DNA of 64,000 bases from Coniferiporia sulphurascens (lineage: Eukaryota > Basidiomycota > Agaricomycetes > Hymenochaetales > Hymenochaetaceae), in NCBI GenBank assembly GCA_002794785.1, contig NBBA01000002.1, forward strand, positions 2,852,001 to 2,916,000. Direction: 5' to 3'. A model generated the notes under the pieces. That model worked only from the letters and a program-made list of their open reading frames with translations. It was not told the origin of the DNA and made no database searches. The translations under genes were made by a program, and so were the position numbers. Of this stretch, positions 1 through 12,339 are shown piece by piece (the first letter of the stretch is position 1; each line of letters opens with the position of its first letter).

Positions 1-2823
1 AAAAGAAGCGTCAAGAAGCGATTAACGAGGTCATTTATACTGAACGCGATTTTGTTAGGGACATGGAATATCTGCGAGATGTACGTGCTTCGCTCCGTTT
101 TTGCGAATATGGATATGCATTAACTCATTTTATTTCCATCACGAATTTCTATCATGAAGGTTTGGATTGCTCCGCTCAAGAAGTCGGATATCATTCCGGA
201 GCATCGACGCTTGGACTTCCTTGAACAGGTTTTCTGGAATATACATGACATCATCGCCGTAAACAACAAACTGCGCGATGCTTTCAACAAGCGACAAAAA
301 TCGTTTGCCATCGTGGAGCGTATCGGCGATATACTGTTGGATGTCGTGCCGCAATTCGCTCCTTTCGTATCTTACGGCAGTCATCAGCTGTATGGCAAGT
401 ACGAGTTTGAAAAGGAAAAAAGCAGTAATCCTGCGTTTCAGAAGTTTGTTGATGTAAGCAACAAGTTAATTTACCCGAATAGTGTATGCTCATTCATTCT
501 TTTAGGAAACTGAGAGACTTCCGGAATCGCGCAAGCTTGAGCTGAACGGTTACTTGACCAAGCCCACTACACGTCTAGCTCGCTATCCACTTCTTCTTGG
601 TGTAGTTCTTAAGTACACGCCAGACGATAACCCAGACAAGAAGGACTTACAACAGGTGATTGTACTTGTAAAAGAATTCTTGGAGAAGGTCAATATCGAG
701 AGTGGGAAGACGGAAAATCGCTTCAGTTTGCTGCAGCTTGACCAGCAGCTCGTTTTCCGTCCAGGAGAGGAAGTGGTTAGTGCCAGCACAATGGTCTAAA
801 CGGGATTTGACCCTTATTTCATGCAGGATCTACGCTTGAAAGAGGAGGGTCGCGAACTCGTGTATAAAGGCAACTTGAAGAGACGCGGTGGCGCGCAGGG
901 CGACAGCGGAGATCTGCAGTTGCTCTTGTTTGATCATGCGCTACTCATGGTCAAGCAGAAGGACAAACATAAGCATGAGCAGCACAAAGTATATCGCCGC
1001 GTACGTGTTCCTACTTTGTTGTCAGGTCTGGTATTAATCGATCTACGCATTTCAGCCGATACCTCTAGAGCTTCTCCTCGTTTCCGCACCAGATGAGTTG
1101 GGTACTAGTACAATTCGCCACTCCAACGGGAAGATGCACAAAGCTCTTACAAAGCGCAACTCGTTTAATAAAAATCTGCCACTGCCGCCGCCTACCATTG
1201 TTACTGCGAAGTCGAACAGTAAAGATGGTTTTTCTATGACCTTCGTGCATCTTGGTAGGAAGTATTACCAGATCACCTTGTGGGCAAACACACAGATGAA
1301 CCGTAAGAAGTGGCTTGATGTTATCCACAAACAGCAGGAGGCTATGCGAGAACGTAGTCTGGTTTTTGACACTGTTACACTTTGTGAGGGCTTCTTTATC
1401 GGTCCAAACAAGGTCAATTGCGCAGCTCCTTTCGGTAAGCGAAAACTTCTTTTTGAGTGGACACAGACTTGATCAACTGGATCCTATAGACAATGGAAGA
1501 AGGATGGCATACGGGACGAACGACGGTGTTTACTTTTCAAATTTCAGGGAGTACAATCGCCATCCCGTACGCGTTCTTGGGCTTCCTGACGTCACACAAA
1601 TCGATGTCCTGGAGGAGTTCCAGCTTCTCATCGTTTTGTCAGGTTTGCATTCTTACACAGGTGTTACACATGCATATATCTCATGACTTCTTTAGAACAC
1701 TCCGTGATTACCTTCCCCCTGGAGGCACTTAGCGAGCACGACCCACTAAACGGTCTCCGTCGCGCAAAGCGCATCTCGTCGCACACTTCATTCTTCAAAG
1801 CGGGTATATGCCTTGGAAAAACGCTGGTATGCGTCGTGAAGGCTAGCCAGTTATCGAGCACAATCAAGGTGCTGGAACCCATTGAATATGCGGTGCGCGG
1901 CAAGAATAAGCCGACATTCAAGAAGCTCATACAGGGTGGCAACGACACGCTACGGCTATTCAGGGTTGGTTCATTTACCTGCGGCTCGTGTCGTTCCAAG
2001 CCACGAATGCTGATTGTATATGTAGGAATTTTATATTCCTGTTGAGTCTAGCTCGATACATTATCTTAAGACCAAATTATGCGTCGGGTGCACGAAAGGC
2101 TTCGAGATTGTTGACCTCGAGACCCTGGATACGCAGGCTCTGCTTGACCCATTGGACAACTCTCTCAACTTTGTTCAGAAGAGAGAAGATGTTCGACCGA
2201 TGGCAATTTATCGCATAGAGAACGATTTCCTTCTATGCTATGATGGTAACTTTCTTTCCTGTCTGATGAACGGACCGATTCTTATATACTCTGCAGAATT
2301 TGCGTTTTACGTGAACAAAAGTGGTTGGCGAGCCAGGACTCAGTTCATGGTATATTGGGAAGGTCACCCTCGGACCTTTGGTAAGCCTTTTCTCATTTTG
2401 GGGGACTCAGGCCGTCTGACCATTTGTCGTAAAGCACTCTATTATCCTTATGTACTTGCGTTCGAGCCCACCTTCGTTGAAGTTCGACATGTTGGGACAG
2501 GCGCCTTGATGCAGATCATCCAAGGAAACAATCTGCGCTGCGTGTTTGCTGAGGCACCTCCTTCCACAACACATTCCAAAGCGGGCGCGCATCATAACGG
2601 CGATGGGGGGTATTCTGTGAGCCCGTATAGTTACGATTCCCGGCAGAGTACGTTCAGCGACCGCTCGTCGATGATCTCGCAAGGGAGTGGGTCATCGTCG
2701 TATCATGGAAATGCTGCGGCGTACCAGCAACGCCCGCTGCCATCACTCGGCCGGCGTGAAATTATCGTGGTGTCCGACGATCGTGTGATGGCACTGCAAA
2801 TCGCCCAGTCTGCACCGGCATAG
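1..2823 (+). CDS. ROM2: Rho1 guanine-nucleotide exchange factor, DH-PH-CNH type (3' part only)
   Basis: The 5' end lies outside the window. Reading starts inside a DH (RhoGEF) domain (ERDFVRDMEYLRDV), continues after an intron at 81-159 (WIAPLKKSDIIPEHRRLDFL), and is followed by a PH region (ELVYKGNLKRRGG to WANTQMNRKKWLDVI). A citron-homology (CNH) domain then runs from about 1490 (NGRRMAYGTNDGVYFSN) to about 2560. The last ~80 residues are Ser/Tyr/Gly-rich and the gene stops with TAG at 2821-2823. About ten short GT-AG introns are visible, for example 81-159 and the one ending just before GAAACTGAGAG near 512. This DH-PH-CNH order is that of yeast Rom1/Rom2 and Tus1, which load GTP on Rho1 at the plasma membrane to drive cell-wall synthesis and the Pkc1 pathway. 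The ROM1/ROM2 versus TUS1 choice is not certain without the N-terminus. It lies just upstream of TOR in the same orientation. Confidence 0.88.
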
Positions 2824-3388
2824 ACTGGTTTTGCCGTCCACAGCCCACTTAACCTCCCGGCTATTTCGTTCCTGTGCATGCGTGTGCACGTATTTTTTGG
2901 TTGTTGTCTACAGTACTGCGTGTCGTGTTTTTGTTCGCATCAACGGTCCCTTATACTATTGGCCTGGCTGCTGCTGTAATAATATTCACTGTATTTCGTT
3001 CTTCCACCTCCTTTTTTCGTGTTTCTTTTCCCTTCTCCGCATCTTGTCCCTTTCCTTCGCTACGCGTCCACGCATACATATCAAGCAGTCATTTTATATC
3101 TGGCATGACATCTGTATTGTAATCGTACTAAATAGTCGGCTCATAGAACAATATGAATATGGAGTGGATGTAGAGACTGAAAGCGTTTTGTGCATATCCT
3201 GTGGGCGATGGACCGGGAGAAAGTCGCCGGCCTCGTCGGTGACTCCTCCCGGGGACGCGTTTCCGCACGTGACCACGCACCTGCCATAGCGGATGCGTTA
3301 CCTGCTGTGCTGCTCATCGTTCATTGCAACCAAGGATACCGACGATTCCAATCAACGCCGACACTAACGGGGACGGCGGCTGGAAGGT
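2824..3388. other. intergenic, Rho-GEF to TOR
   Basis: The stretch has a pyrimidine-rich segment (about 2990-3060) with many TTC/CTT tracts. It presumably holds the 3' UTR of the GEF gene and the promoter of TOR. No credible ORF or RNA gene was seen. Confidence 0.6.
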
Positions 3389-6300
3389 ATGTCTGCGACA
3401 GACGTTCCATCTCAAACGGAGCCGCTCGACAAGATCTTCGCCGGCCTTAAGAACAAGAACCCGGAAGTCAGGCTTCAGAGTGCGCAGGAGCTGCGCAAAC
3501 ATGTACGTGACTGCATACTATTTGCATAATTCTTTTCTGATGGCTCTCCTATAGGTACAAAATGTCGTTGTGGAAATGTCATCGGATGCAGCTGCGAAGT
3601 TCTGGGAAGACCAAATAGTCAAACGTCTGATCCCGCCCTTGGCTCATGGGTCGACGTCCGTTGAGAAGATGGGCGCCATAGTTGCTATCGGTACATACAC
3701 GCTACTGTTGACTGACATGCGGCTTAGTGCGCTGAACTATAATATTGTGCAGAGCATCTACTTGACCTCGAGAAAGAGGAGACGATCGAGACCAAACGGA
3801 ACTGCTATCGGTTTTACAACTATGTCAAGTTTGCCCTGCCTTACCAGGACTACAGCGTCATGCAAGCGGCTGCAGAGGCTTTGGGGAAAATTGTGCAAGT
3901 TGGCGGCTCTGTATTTGATGATGCTTTTATGGACTTCGAGGTTCCTCTGGCTATTGAACTCATGCAGTCCGACCGTCAGGAGCCTGGGCGCTATGCAGGA
4001 GTGTTAATCCTCAAGGAGCTTGCTCTGCACAACTCGACATGCTTTCATCCGTATATCTCACTGGTTTTCGACAAGTTACTTATCCCGTTACGTGATCCTC
4101 GTTTGATCGTACGCGACGTAGCTGCTGAACTCCTCGCCGCATGTCTCGATATCATCACGCAGCGCGAGCGTCAATCGAAAACGCCTTTCCTGACTAAGAT
4201 CCTGCAGGACGCACAAGCTGGACTCAGAACTGCATCGGCGGAGACGATCCATGGATCGCTGCTGACGTACCGCGAACTACTTCTCCATGCTGGCATGTTT
4301 ATGAAAGATGCTTATATGGATACGGCGGAAACCATATTGCGACTACGAACTCACAGAGATGCGCTTGTTCGCAAGACAATAATCACACTCATACCTACGC
4401 TGGCCCTATACGATACGCAAACATTTTCCGAATGCTTTATGCATAAAGCCATGGGGCATCTATTGGAGCAACTTTCAAAATCCACCGAGCGATCAGTCGC
4501 GTTCACGGCCATCGGCCAAGTCGCAAGCTCAGTCGGCAGCGAAATGAAGCAGTTCCTGGAGACGATTATGGAACATATCAAACAAGGCCTGCAGATGAGA
4601 GGGTGCGCTCTTTAATTTGCCTTTTGATTATCATTCTCAGCAATAATCATAACAGGAAGAAAAATGCCCCTGCTGAAGAGCCGATGTTTCAGTGCATCGC
4701 GATGCTCGCAATGGCTGTTGGTCCGAATTTGACCAAGCTGCTTCACGATCAACTTGATCTGATTTTCGCTTGTGGCTTGAGCGAACCGCTGCGACAAGCG
4801 CTCGTCGCTATCGCGAGGCACATTCCTCCACTCTTGCGAACGATCCAGGACCGTCTGCTTGACTTGATATCTGTTATACTCAGCGGACAAAACTACAAAC
4901 CTCTGGGTGCACCGACAACGTACCAACGATCTGACGCCATCAAGGACATCGCCGTGCAGCAAAATGGGGCGACAAAATCGCCTGATCAAATCCGCCTGGC
5001 TCTTGATTCGCTCGGTTCCTTTGATTTTAGCGGCCATATTCTTAATGAGTTCGTGCGCAACTGCGCACTCCCGTATCTGGACGATGACCATCCAGAAATC
5101 CGCCAGGCCGCTGCGCTGACATGCTGTCGCCTCTTTGTACGCGACCCTATCTGTCACCAAATCAGTAATCACTCTATTGAGATCATCAGCGACGTGCTTG
5201 ACAAACTACTTACGGTGGGGATTGCTGATCCCGATCCTGACATCCGGCATACGGTTCTGTCTTCTCTAGATGAACGATTCGACAAACATCTTTCGCAAGC
5301 AGAAAACGTCCGATCCTTGTTTATCGCTCTCAACGATGAAGTCTTTCAAAATCGGGTAACTGCTATCAGCCTAATAGGCCGTCTTGCAATACACAATCCT
5401 GCTTACGTGATGGCCTCATTGCGTAAGGCCTTGATACAACTTCTTACAGAACTGGAATATTCGACTGTTATTAGGGCTAGGGAGGAGTGTACTAAATTGC
5501 TTAGTTTGCTCATCAACGCGACACAAAGGCTCATAAAGCCTTATGCCGTTTCAATGCTTCAGGCATTACTTCCGAAGGCAAATGACCCAAACCCCACTGT
5601 TGCAGCGAATATTCTGGCGTGTCTTGGTGAGCTTGCTTGTGTCGGTGCGGATGACGTGCTCTCGCTTGTCCCGCAGCTCATGGACGTCATACTTGTGCGC
5701 TTGACGGACCCTGTGCCCATCAAGCGCGAAGCGGCGCTCCGGACGCTGGGCCAAGTGTGCTCAAGCACAGGTTATGTCATCCAGCCGCTTGTTGACCATC
5801 CGGAGCTCCTTCAAATCCTTGGTCGTATCCTTAAAACTGATGCAACACCTGCGGTTCGGCGTGAAGTTGTGAAGGTGCTTGGAAGTTTGGGTGCTATAGA
5901 TCCGTACAGGCGTAAGGTGGGTAATTTCAGGTCTCACATATACCATATCTTCCACTGATGAGACCGTCCAGACGAAATCAACCGAGGACCAGGCGAATGA
6001 GACCGCTGTTCAGGCTGTCAATATGGTTCCTCTGCTTCCCAGTTCTTCGGCCTCCGACGATTACTTCCAGACCGTTGTCATCAGTTCATTGTTGGCAATA
6101 TTAAAGGATCAAGCACTGAGCACTCATCACCATACTGTTATCGAAGCGATAATGTCTATTTTCAAAACGCAGGGTCTCAAGTGTGTCACATTCCTGCCTC
6201 AGGTATTATCGCGTTATTCTACACTGCAATGAGTCGTATGCCTGACATACTTACCCCGTAGATCATCCCTGCATTCGCACATGTCACGAAAACTGCAAAT

Positions 6301-9300
6301 GCTGCACGCATACAGGAGTTTCACCTCCAGCAGCTTGCTATCCTCGTTGGGATCATCAAAGAGCATGTGAGGAGTTACACAATGCAGATCTTTGCCCTCG
6401 TGCAAAGTTTGTGGGACAATAGTGCTCTACAGCTCCCCATCGTGGCTCTCATCGAGGCACTTGGAAAGGCACTAGACAGCGAGTTCAAACCGTTTTTACC
6501 GACGATTTTGGCACTCATGTTACGAGTCTTTGATGGAGAACTACAAGAGAAGAGACAGGCAACGCAGATAAAGGTGCTCGATGCGTTTTTGACTTTCGGG
6601 GCGAACATCGAAGAGTATCTCCATCTCGTCATCCCCATAATTGTACGTTCATACGAACGGCAGGACGCGTCGATTGCGCTTCGAAAGAGGGCAGTGCAAA
6701 CCATCGATGGCCTTACTAGACGCGTGAACTTCTCTGACCATGCATCGAGGATCATACATCCACTAGTTCGAGTTTTAACAACTCAAAATAATGAGTTACG
6801 CTTGGCAGTTATGGAAACACTGAGTTCCTTGGTTCTCCAAATGGGATCCGACTTCGCTATCTTCGTTCCTTCAATTAATAAGGTGTTTTCGGTTGTATAT
6901 TTTTAAATCATTCGCTAATCCATAGCTTCCAGGCTCTGCTGAAGAACCGTATACACAATCCGAAATACGAAACTCTCATTACTAAGCTCTTGAATGGAGA
7001 GCGCCTTCCGCAAGAAGGCGCCGGCCTCGACGTTCTGTAAGCTTCCATTTTCTCGAAAATATTATCGCCAGATTAAACATGCTTATCCACAGGCGACTTG
7101 ATTCCATCGGCACATCGGAGTTCTCCGCGCCTGCCGATCCGACGAAGATGACGGTCAATCAGCAACACCTTAAGCAGGCGTGGGATGTCTCCCAAATCGT
7201 CACCCGAGAAGATTGGAACGAGTGGATACACAGACTGTCAGTTGAGCTGATGAAGGAATCTCCCTCTCATGCTCTTCGCGCATGCATGAGTCTCGTCGAC
7301 ATACACCATCCTCTAGCGCGCGAGCTTTTCAATGCAGCATTTTTGTCATGTTGGACAGAATTGTATGACCAGTATCAGGTCCGTTCGACACGGTCTCTCT
7401 AAATATGATCAATTTACTGACTAATGCACAGGAGGATCTTGTACGAGCCATCGAACAAGCAATTACCTCCCCAACGATTCCAACTGAGTTGGCGCATAGG
7501 CTTCTGAATCTGGCTGAGTTTATGGAACATGAAGACAAGCCACTGCCGATAGAGAACCGAACGCTTGGAGATTATGCGCTCAAATTCCATGCTTACGCAA
7601 AGGCGCTTCACTATAAAGAGCTCGAATTTTTCTCGGAAACTTCTCCTTCGATAATAGAAGCTCTTATCATGATTAATACTCAACTGCAACAGCACGATGC
7701 CGCCTGGGGCACCTTAACTATTGCAAGGGAGCAGTATGATGTGTCTAAGCACGAAGAGTGGTATGAGCGCCTCGGTCGGTGGCAGGAAGCCCTGGATGCT
7801 TACAATAGGAAGGCACGCGACGACCCTGACGCGCACGAGCCCGTCCTCGGAAGAATGCGTTGTTTGCATGCACTTGGTGAGTGGGAAAGGCTCGCGGCGC
7901 AAGTGGACGAGAACTGGGCAAACGCGACGAACGAACAACGTCGCGAGATGGCGGGAATGGGTGCTGCAGCTGCGTGGTCCTTGAATGAGTGGGACTCGAT
8001 GGATGATTACATCGCGGCCATGAAAGGCGACTCTCCTGATCGATCATTCTACAAGGCAATCCTTTCCGTGCATCGTAACCAGTTCCCGAAGGCTCTGAGT
8101 CACATCACAAAAGCACGCGACCTACTTGATCCGGAATTAACTGCTCTGGTTGGCGAGAGCTACGGCAGAACATACAAGCGAGTTTATTTCTATGTCTAAT
8201 CGAAACGGAAACTGACTTGATATTTGCAGTATCATGGTCCGGGCACAGATGCTGTCTGAGCTAGAAGAGATCATCCAGTACAAACAGTTCGCCGACCAAC
8301 CCGAGCGGCAGAATTCCATGAAAAAGACATGGATGAAGAGGTAGACCATTTCGTTGAATTAATAGTGATCAGTAACTAAGTACGTTTGAGCAAGGTTACA
8401 AGGATGTCAACCCGAAGTCGAAGTGTGGCAGCGAGTGTTACAAGTTCGAACACTGGTTTCGCTTCCTGAGGACGACAGCGCCATGTGGATTAAATTCGCT
8501 AACCTCTGCCGGAAGTCAGATCGAATGGTGCTTGCCGACAAAACGATCAACTCTTTACTTTCTATAGTATGTCTTATGTCTTCTTTTTTTAACGCTTAAT
8601 AACCAACGCATCTGAGCTCAGCCAATGAATATGCATCAACACCCCTCTTCACACACTAAAGCGCCGCCGAATGTCGTCTATGCTCAATTGAAGTTTATGT
8701 GGGCAAATAAACTTCAGGATGAGTCTTTACAATACTTGCGAGTATTCACCAGTAGCTTGGCGCACGACCTTCAATCCGAATCCTCCGTAGGGGTGCGGCC
8801 GCTAGTTTCAAAGCAGAAACTAGATGAGATGTCCCAACTTCTCGCTCGGTGCTATTACAAGCAGGCACAATGGCAGCATGCACTGAAACAAGAAGAATGG
8901 ACCGAGGTACCCTCTCTCATTTGCTAATATTGAAACTCACTAAGGAGTCGATTAGGAAAATATTAAGGACATTCTTCACGCGTACTATCTCGCGACTCAG
9001 TACGACCAGTTTTGGTATAAGGCATGGCATACCTGGGCACTCGCAAATTTCGAAGTAGTGGGACACCTCGAGGGTCAACAGCACGACCGAACTGACGATA
9101 TCAGGGGTAACAAATTAGCCGTCTATGTCGTTCAAGCTGTTCAAGGTATATTATTTGTCTTGTACCCGCCTTTTTTACTTACAGCGTTGGTAGGATTCTT
9201 CAGGTCCATCGCATTACGGAACGAAAACGCTTTACAGGACACACTGCGTCTACTAACGTTGTGGTTCAAATTTGGCGATCGCGACGAGATAAGCCACGCA

Positions 9301-11568
9301 ATGGCTAGTGGCTTCAGCAGCGTCGATGTCGACACCTGGTTGGAGGTTATCCCGCAGATCATCGCCCGAATTCAGACTCCGAGTGCTAATATCAGACGCA
9401 ACATCGACGTGTTACTCACAGATGTCGGAAGACACCATCCTCAAGCACTCATCTATCCTCTGACGGTCGCATCGAAATCCTCGAGTATCTCAAGGAAAGA
9501 TGCCGCTATAGCTATTATGGAACGCATGCGTGACCATAGTGCAGTCATTGTCGAACAGGTTTGTAATATTTTTTCTCTTCGTCTCAGTTCCGCGCTCATT
9601 ATGGCGAAGGCACTTCTTGTCAGCCGAGAACTGATCCGGGTGACGATCCTTTGGCACGAGCTCTGGCATGAAGGTCTTGAGGAAGCCTCTCGTTTCTTCT
9701 ACAACGAAAAGAATCCGGAAGGAATGATAGCCGTGCTTGAACCCCTTCATGAACTGCTCGAGGCAGTGAGTTGATTTACGCGCCCTTTCGTGCGATTTCT
9801 CATGTCAAGCTAGGGACCGACAACTATTCGAGAAACCTCCTTCACTCAAGTGTTTGGTCGGGAACTTCGCGAAGCTAGGGAGGCGAGCCGAAGGTATCGT
9901 CGGTACGGAGATCCTAGTGAACTGGACAAGGCATGGGGGATCTACTATGGCGTCTTTAAGAAAATCGAGAAACAGATGCCCCAGCTTGTCACGCTCGACT
10001 TGCAATATGTCTCGCCGGAGCTACTTAAAGCTCGTAACCTGGATCTCGCTGTTCCAGGTTTGTCCTTCGTTGATTTGCATGTGCACCGTGTAGTCTCACA
10101 CCATACATCCCTCTAATCCTCAGGAACGTACCAGAGCGGACGGAATATCATAACGATTTCCAGTTTCTCCAGCAAGCTCACGGTCATCTCTTCCAAACAG
10201 CGTCCCCGGCGACTGTCGGTAAAAGGTAGTGATGGTCAAGACTACCAATACATCTTAAAGGGCCACGAAGATTTGCGACAAGATGAGAGAGTAATGCAGC
10301 TGTTCAGCTTGGTGAACACTTTATTATCTATCGACACTGCCTCATTCAAGCGTCGCTTGCACATTCAACGATATGCCGTAATCCCGCTCGCGCCAAACGC
10401 CGGTCTCGGTGGCTGGGTGCAGGACTCGGATACCCTGCACGTATTGGTCCGGGACTACCGGGACTCACGGAAGATTCTGCTAAACATCGAATATCGGTTG
10501 ATGCTCCAGGTCAGTGCGATACGTTCTGTGGAGCACCAATTACTAAATCTCTTATGATAATGCTTCAGATGGCTCCCGACTATGAGTCCCTCTGCCTTCT
10601 CCAGAAAGTAGAGGTGTTTGAGTATGCGCTGGATAACACTACTGGGCAGGATCTCTACAGAGTTCTCTGGCTCAAGAGTTTGAACTCCGAGCACTGGCTG
10701 GAACGTCGCGCCACTTACACGAGGTCTTTGGCCGTCAACAGTATGGTCGGACACATCCTCGGTCTAGGCGACCGGCATCCGTCCAACGTGCTGCTTGAGC
10801 GCCACACGGGAAAAGTCGTGCATATCGATTTCGGTGATTGTTTCGAGGTTGCAATGCTGCGCGAGAAGTTCCCAGAAAAAGTACCGTTCCGCCTGACACG
10901 TATGCTCACGCACGCAATGGAGGTCAGCGGCATCCAAGGCTCGTTCAAGAATACGTGTGAGATCTCGATGCAAGTCTTGCGCGACAACAAAGAGTCACTG
11001 ATGGCCGTGCTCGAGGCTTTCGTGTACGACCCACTGATCAACTGGAGGCTGATGCAGGCGGAGGTAGACAGACGGGGCGAAGGTAAGTCTCGGAATCATG
11101 AGATGATATTACCTGGGTTGACGCCCCTGTTTAGATGCAGGTGACCCCACACAAGCCGAACAACTTGCCCGCGTCGCCGGCTACCCCCAGGGCCCTACAC
11201 GAAAAGTGAAGGCCGACGAAAACGAGATCTTCAACGGTAAATACCCATTTCGGCTATCATTCTGACGGCATAGATCTAACGTTTCTGAAAATAATCAGAA
11301 ACGGTCGGCGAGCCTAGCGCGAGGCAAGAAGTGCGCAACGAGCGCGCGCTCTTCGTGTACAACCGCGTGCAGCACAAGCTCACTGGGCGTGATTTCAACC
11401 CGGATACCGAGTTGACCGTACCGGCACAGGTCGAAAAGCTCATCAGCCAAGCGACCTCGTTGGAGAACCTTTGCCAGTGCTTTTCAGGATGGTCAGCCCT
11501 TTCTATCATTCTTCACCCGCGACATGACTAACAACCAGCCCGCTTTACCCAGGTGTGCTTTCTGGTAG
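3389..11568 (+). CDS. TOR1: TOR serine/threonine-protein kinase (PIKK family)
   Basis: This is a complete, many-exon gene encoding roughly 2,350 residues. The ATG at 3389 gives [24 protein letters not shown] repeats occupy about 3.4-7.0 kb, and the FAT region about 7.1-9.5 kb. The FRB domain is at about 9655-10020 ([14 protein letters not shown] to [14 protein letters not shown]). The kinase core follows: [17 protein letters not shown], the catalytic loop [11 protein letters not shown] (about 10760) and [11 protein letters not shown] at the DFG position (about 10820). The FATC tail ends GWCAFW, reached only by splicing GGATG at about 11490 to GTGTGC at 11553. TOR is the catalytic subunit of TORC1/TORC2, controlling growth, autophagy and cell polarity. 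One intron (8178-8229) fits only a GC donor. Three rapamycin-contact positions in the FRB differ from human mTOR (see findings). It is probably the only TOR gene, as is common outside yeasts, but this window cannot show that. Confidence 0.96.
8178..8229 (+). other. GC-AG intron in TOR
   Basis: Splicing AA at 8176-8177 to T at 8230, with donor GCGAGT and acceptor TTTGCAG, gives [20 protein letters not shown]. This aligns without gaps to the human mTOR segment around MLSELEE. Any GT donor nearby breaks the frame or runs into the stop at 8197-8199. Length is 52 nt, like neighbouring introns. Confidence 0.7.
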
Positions 11569-12339
11569 TTGCGTTTATCTTTATATGATTCGGTTCACAT
11601 CATTGCTTCCTGTATCGAACTATTACTATTGCGACTACCTTTATGTACAATATCGTTTTCTTGGCTTTTTCATGGTTCATAAGGCACAACTATCCGGAGT
11701 ACCCTTATTAAGCTCGACCGCGTATGATGTACGTGTGAAGTCGTTATCATTACTCACAGTCTATTCTACAATATTGTATTGGCGAAAGTATCATTACATG
11801 ACATTCTTAGGCACATCGTAGCTTTTTGAATGCGCTTTCCATAAATAAGTAGATGATTTCCCGACAAAGTATCCCATGAAGCTACTTATCCCCATTACCG
11901 CCCGCTGCCGCGGCGGGTCCCTGGAGGCTGGAATATATTGATTAAGGCTTAAAACTCTGAACAAGCCGTGTTCGGCCTTATTTAAACTTTAACACCCGTA
12001 TGAGCCAAAACCATCTTCAGGTAAGTTACCATATTTCGAACACCCCTTGCTATGAGTGCGACCGTCTAATATCTTTGGCGGCAAGGCCGCGGTAAACGTA
12101 TACAGACGTGCAATGTTTCAATATATATCTCTACGGGACATATATAACAAAAGCGAGGAAAGCAAAACGGGGGATTAGATAGTCCGGCATATGCAAGAAG
12201 CGGGCTTCGAGATGATTATATAAAGATCCGACCTGTGAGACAGGCGGGGAGAGGATATTGAAATAAGTTAAGGGTAGCAAACATGGTTATTGCGATATGT
12301 GAGGGGAAGGGAGGAAGCGATATTCTCTAAAGGGGTGGC
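11569..12339. other. intergenic, convergent TOR / GT61 3' ends
   Basis: AT-rich sequence between two convergent genes, likely both 3' UTRs. A GC-rich clump (CCCGCTGCCGCGGCGGG) sits at about 11900. I see no ORF, tRNA or repeat that I can support. Confidence 0.5.
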
